From an uncultured Chitinophagales bacterium (GTDB taxonomy: Bacteria; Bacteroidota; Bacteroidia; Chitinophagales; JAHDHT01): a stretch of DNA of 64,000 nt. Position numbers and translations under genes: made by a program. A model generated the notes under the pieces. The model did not search any database, was not told where the DNA came from, and was given only the letters and a program-made list of their open reading frames with translations. Below, in pieces: positions 1 to 8,590 of the stretch. Location of the stretch: assembly GCA_938023075.1 (NCBI GenBank), contig CALHDG010000130.1:19851-83850 (forward strand), read 5' to 3'. Every line of letters starts with the position of its first letter. Position 1 is the stretch's first letter.

Positions 1-149
1 GAGCCAGATACTAAGGCAGACAAGCAAAGTAAAATTAGGATAGCCAATAAAGCAATCAGCAAGCCTCCGTTTAAGGCAGGCAGCCAAGTCGCTTCTGTTA
101 AAAATGATAGTACTAACGGGTAATATTCTCCTTCAGGATTATTTTCCAA
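1..149 (-). CDS. gldE: GldE-like (CNNM/CBS hemolysin-type) gliding motility protein, N-terminal part only, runs off the window
   Basis: Reverse complement reads LENNPEGEYYPLVLSFLTEATWLPALNGGLLIALLAILILLCLSALVSGS; the ending LSALVSGS matches the CNNM/DUF21 N-terminus. Located next to ssb and mutY. In-frame stop upstream implies a TTG/CTG start. Confidence 0.65.
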   Translation of the reverse strand, partial: MENNPEGEYYPLVLSFLTEATWLPALNGGLLIALLAILILLCLSALVSG

Positions 150-375
150 ATTGTTCAGGTTTTTGTTAAACCAATTGGTTTATACCAATTGGATTATTTA
201 AATATAGCATAAGTTTTAATATTAAAACAGAAAAGATTGCCGTAAAAAAAACGGGGATTGGTTAAGTGGCATAGCAATTTTGTAGTTAAAAATTTTTTAG
301 CTAAAAGTCGTGTATAACAAAGCATCTTAATATTAAAACTGAAATTATAAAACATTTTATGATTAAATTGATATT

Positions 376-903
376 TTAAAAAGGCAAATCATCTTCAATG
401 TCTTGCACGGTTTCTGTTGGTGATGTTTCAATAAATTGTGGTTTTGGTGGCACTTCAGTTGGTGTATTGGCGGAAACTGTAGCTGCCGCTGCTGTAGTTG
501 CTGCCGGAGTATTAGCTGTTGGTGCAGTAGCCGGTTGAACGTAAGAGCCTGAAGATGCGCCACTTTCAGCACTTCTTCTATTTAGCATAACCATATTACT
601 TACTTCTATTTCGGTAATGTATTTTTTATTGCCATCGGCATCATCCCAACTGCGGTTTTTTATTTTACCCTCTACATAAATTGAATCTCCTTTTTTTAAA
701 TATTTTTCTGCTACTTCAGCCAAACCCCGCCACATTACAATATTGTGCCATTCGGTTGTATCAACGCGTTCTCCACTTTTTGAAGTATACGAATCTGAAG
801 TAGCCAACGAAAAACTGGCTTTGGGCACCCCGCTTTCAAAGTATTTCATTTCAGGGTCTCTACCCAAGTTGCCAACTAAAATTACTTTATTTACTCCTCT
901 CAT
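376..903 (-). CDS. ssb: single-stranded DNA-binding protein
   Basis: MRGVNKVILVGNLGRDPEMKYFESGVPKASFSLATSDSY OB fold; acidic C-terminal tip DIEDDLPF. Confidence 0.97.
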   Translation of the reverse strand: MRGVNKVILVGNLGRDPEMKYFESGVPKASFSLATSDSYTSKSGERVDTTEWHNIVMWRGLAEVAEKYLKKGDSIYVEGKIKNRSWDDADGNKKYITEIEVSNMVMLNRRSAESGASSGSYVQPATAPTANTPAATTAAAATVSANTPTEVPPKPQFIETSPTETVQDIEDDLPF

Positions 904-918
904 ATTTTATTATCAATG

Positions 919-1986
919 CTATTTCAAATTTAAAAATAACAACTTATCATTTAAAAAACAATCAATTATTTTCGGAAATGCAAAATTGTGGATTTCTTTT
1001 TCGTTAACAGCCATCCAATTTTTATGTTTTTTAAGTGCTTTTGTGAGCTTAACTTCAATGAAACGCGCATTAATTTTTTGATGAGTTAGTGTTTGTTTAT
1101 AAATAGTAGAGACATTTTTTATGCCATAAGTTGCGTTCTTTAATAATAAATTAACTTGGTCTGAATATACAGACTCATCTACAAATGTGGTTTTATTCAC
1201 TTCAATTAAAGGAAACTGGTATAAATGCAACCATATATCTTTTTCCATTCTTTTATGAAGGTACACTTTATTTTTATTTTTTATCTTACAATAAAGAAAA
1301 TAGCGATCTTTTTTAATTATTTTATTAGTTTTTACTGGTAAAGTATCTACTTTTTTGTTTTGGTAAGCCCAACATTTTTTATTCAGTGGACAATTACTAC
1401 AACTAGCTTTTTTGGGGCTACATACAGTCGCTCCAAAATCCATAATTGCTTGGTTATAAGTTGCAGAATCTTTGGTATATAAATTGGTTTTAGCTAATAC
1501 GTTAAAATGTTTTTTTCCTAAGGTTGAGTTTATCGCAATATCCACCCCAAAATACCTGGAAAGCACTCTGTAAACGTTACCATCTACCACCGCACATTGT
1601 TCATTAAAGGCAAAAGATGCGATGGCAGCAGCCGTATATTCGCCAACACCTTTCAATTTCAACAAATCCTTATAATTGTCAGGAAACTGACTATTTAAAT
1701 TTTCCACAATAAAGCGGGCGGTTTCATGCATATTTCTAGCTCTTGAATAATAGCCTAAACCTTGCCATAATTTCATCACTTCATCAAGCGGGGCAGCCGC
1801 TAAATCCTCTATTTCCGGGTATTTTTGCTTAAATTTCAAAAAGTAGGGAGTAGCCTGTTGAACACGGGTTTGTTGTAGTAAAACTTCTGATAACCAGATA
1901 CTATACACATCAAAATATTGTTTCCAAGGTAATTTTCGGCTCGTTTTTTGATACCACTTTAGTAGATTATGTTGAAAGCTATTCAT
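919..1986 (-). CDS. mutY: A/G-specific adenine glycosylase
   Basis: HhH-GPD region LKGVGEYTAAAIASFAFNEQCAVVDGNVYRVLSR and Fe-S cysteines CSPKKASCSNCPLNKKC. Confidence 0.96.
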   Translation of the reverse strand: MNSFQHNLLKWYQKTSRKLPWKQYFDVYSIWLSEVLLQQTRVQQATPYFLKFKQKYPEIEDLAAAPLDEVMKLWQGLGYYSRARNMHETARFIVENLNSQFPDNYKDLLKLKGVGEYTAAAIASFAFNEQCAVVDGNVYRVLSRYFGVDIAINSTLGKKHFNVLAKTNLYTKDSATYNQAIMDFGATVCSPKKASCSNCPLNKKCWAYQNKKVDTLPVKTNKIIKKDRYFLYCKIKNKNKVYLHKRMEKDIWLHLYQFPLIEVNKTTFVDESVYSDQVNLLLKNATYGIKNVSTIYKQTLTHQKINARFIEVKLTKALKKHKNWMAVNEKEIHNFAFPKIIDCFLNDKLLFLNLK

Positions 1987-2099
1987 TTATATAAGTAAAA
2001 AAAGAAAAATTTATTTTATTTTGCGAATAAATTTAGCAGATTTGCGTTAATGAATGCTAAAAACATTAGAGAACAGATTAATTTTACCAATATAAATTT

Positions 2100-2393
2100 A
2101 TGAGGAAAGCAGATTTAATAACTAGTATTGCCGAGAAGACCGGCGTACCAAAAGTGGATGTTTTAGTTTCACTTGAAGCTTTTTTTAAAGAAGTAAAAGT
2201 TTCATTGGAAAAGGGTGAAAATGTTTACATTAGGGGATTTGGCAGTTTTATAACCAAAAAACGAGCTAAAAAGATTGGCAGAAATATTAAAAAGAATATC
2301 GCCATCGAAATTCCTGAACATCACATTCCTTCGTTTAAACCGGCAAAGGTTTTTACGGAAATGGTGAAAAAAAGTAAGCAAATAAAATCCTAA
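2100..2393 (+). CDS. HU/IHF family DNA-binding protein
   Basis: MRKADLITSIAEKTGVPKVDVLVSLEAFFKEVKVSLEKGENVYIRGFGSF. Confidence 0.95.
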   Translation: MRKADLITSIAEKTGVPKVDVLVSLEAFFKEVKVSLEKGENVYIRGFGSFITKKRAKKIGRNIKKNIAIEIPEHHIPSFKPAKVFTEMVKKSKQIKS

Positions 2394-2415
2394 GTTAAAA
2401 CCCGTACACGTAGCG

Positions 2416-3237
2416 TTGAAATATCAAGTAGTTTTAATAATTAGTTCTATTACATTAGTCATTTTGCTATTCTTTTTCGGAAGAAACAAGCCCTTGAAAA
2501 AAAATAAAACGACAAATTTTATTACAGAAGGAAGCTTTAACATAAATGAATATTTAAGTATTAATAAAGATAAGCTCTTGATTATTCCCAAAGATTCGAT
2601 CAATTTATTAGAATCTTTGGTGAGCAAACGAAAACCAGACTCTTTAAATATCAGCTATTTGAATCAAATAGCTGATATTTGGAAAAATAATCGTAAGTTT
2701 GCAGCCGCTTCGGAATATTATCGCCGTGTAGCCGTAATTGATTCTACCGCAACACGATGGGAAAATGCCGGAGACAGATTGTATGAAGCATTTGCTTTGG
2801 AACAAGATTCTGTTGTTACAGATTATTTATTGCAACAATCTATTGAGGCTTATCAAACTTCAATTGATATAGATACCACAAGATTTAGCCCTTCGGTTAA
2901 ATTAGCTGAAGTTTTAGTGGATGGAACTAAAAATACAATGGCGGGTGTTACTATTTTATTAGATGTAATAAAAAAAGATCCTGACAATGTTCGAGCTGGG
3001 TTAACGCTTGGTAGACTTTCATTAGTATCCGGTCAATTTGAAAAAGCGATTCTAAGATTAGATCATATATTAAAGTTAGAACCCGATAACACCGAAGCCT
3101 TATTGTATTTGGCTGGCGTTTATGAGCAAACCAATCAAAAGCAAAAAGCGATACAATATTATGAACGTTGCAGAGATTTAAGTAAAAATCCTGAAACACG
3201 TCAGAAAATTGACATATATTTGCAAAAATTAAAATAA
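2416..3237 (+). CDS. tetratricopeptide repeat protein with N-terminal TM segment
   Basis: TPR-like repeats (DNVRAGLTLGRLSLVSGQFEKAILRLDHILKLEPDNTEALLYLAGVYEQTNQKQKAIQYYERC); TTG start. Confidence 0.85.
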   Translation: MKYQVVLIISSITLVILLFFFGRNKPLKKNKTTNFITEGSFNINEYLSINKDKLLIIPKDSINLLESLVSKRKPDSLNISYLNQIADIWKNNRKFAAASEYYRRVAVIDSTATRWENAGDRLYEAFALEQDSVVTDYLLQQSIEAYQTSIDIDTTRFSPSVKLAEVLVDGTKNTMAGVTILLDVIKKDPDNVRAGLTLGRLSLVSGQFEKAILRLDHILKLEPDNTEALLYLAGVYEQTNQKQKAIQYYERCRDLSKNPETRQKIDIYLQKLK

Positions 3238-3252
3238 TAGATCGATTTACAT

Positions 3253-3348
3253 ATGCCTTGCGGAAAAAAGAGAAAAAGACATAAAATTGCTACACACAAA
3301 CGGAAAAAGCGATTAAGAAAAAACAGACACAAAAAGAAAACTAAATAG
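3253..3348 (+). CDS. 31-aa very basic AURKAIP1/COX24-domain-like (bS22/mS38-type) small protein
   Basis: ATG...TAG translates to MPCGKKRKRHKIATHKRKKRLRKNRHKKKTK; shorter than the ORF-track cutoff; lies between HU/TPR and rng. Confidence 0.8.
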   Translation: MPCGKKRKRHKIATHKRKKRLRKNRHKKKTK

Positions 3349-3474
3349 GTTTAATACATTTGCTTATCTATTTAAGCCTTCGTTTTTATTTTATTAAATT
3401 GTTTAGCCCACAATGAAACACCCGTTTATCCTTAATCTTGGTTTATTTATTAATCTTCCTTAAATAGATTAAGA

Positions 3475-5031
3475 TTGACTAAAGATTTAATTATTAATGC
3501 TTCTAAAAAAGTAACAGAAATTGCTTTATTAGAAGATAAGAACTTAACGGAACTTCACCAGGAAACAGGAGGGAACAACTATCAGGTTGGTGATTTATAT
3601 TTGGGCAAAATAAAAAAAATTATGCCCGGTTTGAATGCTGCATTTGTAGATGTTGGGCATAAAAAAGATGCTTTTTTACATTATACTGATCTTGGACCAA
3701 ATATTCGTTCACTCAATAAATACGTTTGGGAAAGTCATGAGGGTAAAAAACCCAATCCATCATTAGATAATTTTGCTTATGAGCCGGAAATTATCAAAAC
3801 CGGCAAAATTAATCAGGCACTGATTAAAAAGAAGCCTATTTTAGTGCAAATTTTAAAAGAGCCAATCTCAACCAAAGGTCCTCGCTTATCTTGCGAAATT
3901 AACCTTGCCGGTAGATATTTGGTTATCTCTCCATTCACTAAGCATATTAGTATTTCCAAAAAAATTAACTCAAGTGATGAACGCAAACGCCTTCAAAAAT
4001 TAATTGAAAGTATTAAGCCCAAAAATTTTGGTGTAATTGTACGAACCATTGCTCAAGGAAAAAGAGTATCAGAATTGCATCATGATATGCAACAATTGCT
4101 CGAAAAATGGAATAAGGTACAATTGGAGTTAAGCTCTTCAATGCCACCTGAAAAAGTATTTTCAGAGGTAAGCAAAACCAGTTCGTTATTAAGAGATTTA
4201 CTCAATAATTCATTCACAAAAATTTATGTAAACGATAAATTTTATGCCAACGATTTAAAAGCCTACGTTTCAAAGTTAGAACCCGGTAAAGAGAAAATTG
4301 TAAACTACGTTAATAGTAAACGAACTATTTTCGATCAATTTGGTGTAACCAAGCAAATTAAATCTTCTTTTGGCAAAACGGTTACTATGGCTAGCGGTGC
4401 CTATTTGGTAATTGAGCATACCGAAGCCATGCACGTTATTGATGTAAACAGTGGACATAAAGTAGGCGAACGTACCGACCAGGAAAGCCAAGCTTTAGTT
4501 GTTAATCTTGAATCTGCTGCCGAAATAGCCCGGCAACTGCGCTTAAGAGATATTGGTGGAATTATTATTATTGATTTTATTGATATGAAACAACCCGAAA
4601 ACAAAAAAACTTTGTTGAAGCGGGTAAAAGAATGTATGCTGCATGATAGAGCAAAACATACTATTTTACCCTTAAGTCGCTTTGGCTTAATGCAAATTAC
4701 CCGGCAACGTGATAAACCCGAAATAAAAATTAAAACACAGGAAGTATGTGCAACTTGTAATGGTACTGGAAATGTAAAACCCTCCATTTTATTGTTAGAT
4801 GACATTGAAGATAACATCAGCTATCTCTTTAACGAAATGAATATGACGGGATTGAAACTTTATGTACATCCCTATATAGAAGGGTTTATAAAGCGCGGTT
4901 TATTTAACAAACAATGGCAGTGGTATAGAAAATACAAAAAATGGCTTAAAGTACACGCTAATAATGATTATGCCTTAACAGAATATCATTTCTTTGATAA
5001 GTTAGATGAGAAAATACAACTTAAATCGTAG
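3475..5031 (+). CDS. rng: ribonuclease E/G family
   Basis: S1 region YLGKIKKIMPGLNAAFVDVGHKKDAFLHYTDL; DVNSGHKVG; IGGIIIIDFIDM; CxxC zinc link. Confidence 0.95.
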   Translation: MTKDLIINASKKVTEIALLEDKNLTELHQETGGNNYQVGDLYLGKIKKIMPGLNAAFVDVGHKKDAFLHYTDLGPNIRSLNKYVWESHEGKKPNPSLDNFAYEPEIIKTGKINQALIKKKPILVQILKEPISTKGPRLSCEINLAGRYLVISPFTKHISISKKINSSDERKRLQKLIESIKPKNFGVIVRTIAQGKRVSELHHDMQQLLEKWNKVQLELSSSMPPEKVFSEVSKTSSLLRDLLNNSFTKIYVNDKFYANDLKAYVSKLEPGKEKIVNYVNSKRTIFDQFGVTKQIKSSFGKTVTMASGAYLVIEHTEAMHVIDVNSGHKVGERTDQESQALVVNLESAAEIARQLRLRDIGGIIIIDFIDMKQPENKKTLLKRVKECMLHDRAKHTILPLSRFGLMQITRQRDKPEIKIKTQEVCATCNGTGNVKPSILLLDDIEDNISYLFNEMNMTGLKLYVHPYIEGFIKRGLFNKQWQWYRKYKKWLKVHANNDYALTEYHFFDKLDEKIQLKS

Positions 5032-5085
5032 CCTGATTAAAGATGTATTTTAGAAGAAAACAATAATTATCCGTTAACTACGAAG

Positions 5086-5838
5086 GTGTCTAGGTACTTT
5101 TTTAAAATACAATACAATGGTACCAATTATCACGGATGGCAATATCAACCCAATGCCATCAGTGTTCAAGAAACCATACAAAATCAACTATACAAACTAT
5201 TCAAAAATCAGCAATCTATAGTTGGCTGTGGCAGAACAGATACTGGTGTACATGCCAGCCAATATTATTTTCATTTTGATATAGAAGAAGTTATCGACAT
5301 CAATACGATTCAACACAAACTGAATGGTATGTTGCCTAAAGATATTTATGTGGAAAACATCATTCCTGTCAATGAAAAAGCCCATGCCCGTTTCGATGCT
5401 ACTAAAAGGGCTTATACCTATATCATCTCAACCATAAAAAATCCTTTTTTGATCAACCGGGCGTGGATATATCCATACTATCCACTTGACCTATTACTCA
5501 TGCAACAAGCCGCAACCGATTTTTTACAATACAACGACTTTCCTATGCTTTGCAAAACCGGCAGTGATGTTACCCATTTTCGGTGCACTATTTTTAAAAG
5601 CAAGTTGATCCATCAAACAGACAAACATCAAATTATTTATCAAATAGAAGCTAACCGCTTTTTACGAAATATGATTAGACGCTTAACAGGCTTATTAGTT
5701 CAAATTGGCAGAGGCAAACTTAGCATTGAAACCTTTAATGAAACGCTACAAAACAAAAGCCAATTTAAATATATTACCCTTGCCCCGCCAGAAGGTTTGT
5801 ATTTGAGTGGAGTGGAGTACGATTTTATAGAAAAATAA
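5086..5838 (+). CDS. truA: tRNA pseudouridine(38-40) synthase
   Basis: FKIQYNGTNYHGWQYQPN...GCGRTDTGVHASQYYFHFD; FLRNMIRRLTG. Confidence 0.96.
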   Translation: MSRYFFKIQYNGTNYHGWQYQPNAISVQETIQNQLYKLFKNQQSIVGCGRTDTGVHASQYYFHFDIEEVIDINTIQHKLNGMLPKDIYVENIIPVNEKAHARFDATKRAYTYIISTIKNPFLINRAWIYPYYPLDLLLMQQAATDFLQYNDFPMLCKTGSDVTHFRCTIFKSKLIHQTDKHQIIYQIEANRFLRNMIRRLTGLLVQIGRGKLSIETFNETLQNKSQFKYITLAPPEGLYLSGVEYDFIEK

Positions 5839-5845
5839 AATCAAC

Positions 5846-6835
5846 TCACCCCCCAATAGTAGACATCGATTCAAAGCTGTTGGAAACTAAGGTTCGTTTA
5901 GCTTCGGCTTCAAAGCCATTTGCCGGACGATTGTTAAAGGCTTTTAATAAGAGTTGTTTTATCTCCTCGTCATCAGTACCGCTGCGTATTATTTTTTTAA
6001 GATTTATAACGCCTTCATCGTACAAACAGGTTTTTAACATGCCTTGTGCTGTTAATCTGATGCGGTTGCAGGTGCCACAAAAAGTACGGCTAAAAGCAGG
6101 GATCACTCCAAAAGAACCTTTAAAACCTTTTACTCGATAATTTAAAGCGGTACTGTTTGCACCATCTTTCAATTTAAGTAGGCTATGATATTTAGTTTGA
6201 ATACGTTCGATAATTTGTCGATAATTTAAAGCAAGCATTGGTTTTTGGCTATTGGAGCCATTAAAAGGCATTTCTTCAATAAAGCGCACCGCAACCGGAT
6301 GATCTTTAGAAAGCTCCATCATCGGAATAATATCTTCTTCATTTTTATTAGCCATCACCACCATATTTATTTTTAAGGGCATGCCCATTTCCAACAGAGC
6401 ATTGAAAGTTTCCATCACTTTATCAAACTCATTGCGGCGGGTAATTTCATAAAAACGTTTAGGGTTAATACTATCTAAACTTAAATTAATGGATTGGATG
6501 CCCATACGTTTTAAATTGGTTAAGTGAGGACCCACTAAAACCCCATTGGTAGTCATATGAATTTGCTCAATATGTTCCAATTGGTTAATTTGTTGAATGA
6601 ACGTACTAATGTCTTTTCTTAAAAAGGGTTCACCACCGGTAATACGAATTTTTGAAATACCCATAGTAGAAAGCAATTGAACTATGCGATACATTTCTTC
6701 AAAACTGAGGAGTTCTTTTTTCTTTACATATTGAACATTTTCAGGCATACAATAAGTACACCGTAAGTTACATCTATCGGTAACAGCTAAGCGCAAATAA
6801 TTTAGCGGACGGTTATGGTTATCGTATAATTTCAA
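5846..6835 (-). CDS. moaA: GTP 3',8-cyclase (molybdopterin biosynthesis)
   Basis: Radical SAM CNLRCTYC; RITGGEPFLRKD; C-terminal FCGTCNRIRLTAQGMLKTCLY. Confidence 0.96.
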   Translation of the reverse strand: MKLYDNHNRPLNYLRLAVTDRCNLRCTYCMPENVQYVKKKELLSFEEMYRIVQLLSTMGISKIRITGGEPFLRKDISTFIQQINQLEHIEQIHMTTNGVLVGPHLTNLKRMGIQSINLSLDSINPKRFYEITRRNEFDKVMETFNALLEMGMPLKINMVVMANKNEEDIIPMMELSKDHPVAVRFIEEMPFNGSNSQKPMLALNYRQIIERIQTKYHSLLKLKDGANSTALNYRVKGFKGSFGVIPAFSRTFCGTCNRIRLTAQGMLKTCLYDEGVINLKKIIRSGTDDEEIKQLLLKAFNNRPANGFEAEAKRTLVSNSFESMSTIGG

Positions 6836-7033
6836 ATGAATCTTCTTGCTCTAATAGGCTCAATATAGTAAATATAATTAGAATGCGTGACAAATTTAGG
6901 TGCAACGTACTCCAAAACTCTCTAAAACCTACCGACGTCATAGCGGCTACCTGCATATGCCCGTACACAAGTAAAATTTAATGAGTTTATAACACGGAAG
7001 ATACTGCGCCTACATAGCACATTTTTTTGTTTT

Positions 7034-7061
7034 GTTTTACTATCGAAACTTAAGTTAATTA
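7034..7061. repeat. solo terminal end of the MITE-like element (one TIR only)
   Basis: gttttactatcgaaacttaagttaatta matches the right terminus of the copies at 10356-10588 and 34189-34419. Confidence 0.6.
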
Positions 7062-7095
7062 TACTTGAACCCCATTACTTGAAAGGGCTGATTAT

Positions 7096-8205
7096 CTATT
7101 TTTTATGGGTATCTAACTGCTTAGAAGAAGCTTTTGAAGCAGGCTTGTACGTTTTATCAAACAACCATTTGCGCTGATACTTTTCTTCGCCCAAAAAAAG
7201 TTGAACTTCTAATTGTTTAATTTTTTGAAACATTTGTTCTTTGTAAGCGGCGTGAGGGTCTTTTTGCTGATGCTTATCCAACCAATTGAATTTGTTACTA
7301 TAATATTGGTCTAACTTTCTAAAAATAAAAACCTCTGTATCGCTTAGGTTTAAAGGTTGTTGCAATTGATGATGGTAGGTGTTTTTTAACGGTGCGGGCG
7401 GCAATACAATATCTAAATCAACATAAAATTGACTGAGTTGATTTTTGGTTTGCTGCAAGTCCTCTTCACTTATTTCATCTGTATAAAAATAATTGATATA
7501 GGGCGTATGACTTAATATTTTATGTACCCAATCATAATTATGAATGGCGTATTTCAAATCATTATCCACTATTTTAATAAATTTAGAGGGCATAACAGCT
7601 TGCGTTTTCAACCCTAAAAATTGAAAAAGATCAGTTAATGTTTCTTGCTTATGATGAAGCAAATCTTCATAATAAACGGTTTTTATTTGGTCAAAGTCAG
7701 CATGTAATTTTTGTTGGAAGCGTTGGTTTTGCCGTTCCCGGAGTTCCATATAATTTATCGCATGCAAAGTGCCTAATCCTTGCAATTCTACATCCACCTT
7801 TTCTTTTATATTACTTACACCGGTTTGCTGTCTAATAGTCCGGTGATATTGATGAGAAACCGCTGCCTTCAACAGGTTTTTTCGCAACAAAAAAATGCAT
7901 TTAAATTGGTTTTCTATAAGATAAGTATACACATCTAAATAATGGTCAAGCTGATTGGGATATTTAAACTTAAAGCCTTTTGATTTGATTTTGCTAAACA
8001 AACGTTTCTTTTCAAAATAAGATAAGGTAGTAGCAACTTGATTTTTATCGAGTTGACGAATTTGTTGCGTACGATTATTTACCTTAATATCTTTCGTATC
8101 AAAAATTTCCATTCTGCATTCAACTTGTGGATGCTGATTTAACAAATCAACCAACATGGTAGAGCCACTCCGTTCAAAAAAAGCAATGAAAAAATTGTTT
8201 CGCAT
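7096..8205 (-). CDS. sulfotransferase-family protein
   Basis: N-terminal PAPS-binding-like FFERSGSTMLVDLLNQHPQVECRMEIF and CIFLLRKNLLKAAVSHQYHR. Confidence 0.75.
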   Translation of the reverse strand: MRNNFFIAFFERSGSTMLVDLLNQHPQVECRMEIFDTKDIKVNNRTQQIRQLDKNQVATTLSYFEKKRLFSKIKSKGFKFKYPNQLDHYLDVYTYLIENQFKCIFLLRKNLLKAAVSHQYHRTIRQQTGVSNIKEKVDVELQGLGTLHAINYMELRERQNQRFQQKLHADFDQIKTVYYEDLLHHKQETLTDLFQFLGLKTQAVMPSKFIKIVDNDLKYAIHNYDWVHKILSHTPYINYFYTDEISEEDLQQTKNQLSQFYVDLDIVLPPAPLKNTYHHQLQQPLNLSDTEVFIFRKLDQYYSNKFNWLDKHQQKDPHAAYKEQMFQKIKQLEVQLFLGEEKYQRKWLFDKTYKPASKASSKQLDTHKK

Positions 8206-8308
8206 ATTTTCTTATAAAAATAAGACCACAAAATTGAGAAAAGCAACAGTCATATTATATATTCTACCAGAAAAATTCTTTTAAAATTATTTGTACCTTT
8301 AAAAACAA

Positions 8309-8590
8309 ATGACATTAAGACCATCATTATTTTGGGATGTGGATGTAAAAACCATTGACTTACAAAAGCATCGAATTTCAGTTATTGAACGAATTACGCT
8401 TAGAGGGCGTTGGGAGGAATTTAAAACTATGCTTAATTTTTATGGAAAGGAAACCGTTAAAGAAACCTTATTGGAAGTTCGTTATTTAGATAAAGTAACG
8501 CTTGCTTTTTGTAGTACCATTTTTGAAATACCTAAAAGTGAATTTAGATGTTACAAACTCGCACAGTTGAACCCCGAACACTTGGATTAA
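8309..8590 (+). CDS. DUF6922-like small protein
   Basis: LFWDVDVKTIDLQKHRISVIERITLRGRWEEFKTMLNFYGKETVKETLLEVRYLDK pattern. Confidence 0.65.
   Translation: MTLRPSLFWDVDVKTIDLQKHRISVIERITLRGRWEEFKTMLNFYGKETVKETLLEVRYLDKVTLAFCSTIFEIPKSEFRCYKLAQLNPEHLD

Noticed and set aside
363-572. 69-aa ORF antisense to ssb
   Set aside because: Fully inside ssb; Q/H-rich translation is a frame artefact of the low-complexity linker.
4401-4817. 138-aa ORF antisense to rng
   Set aside because: Overlaps a clear rng CDS on the other strand; no recognisable protein features.
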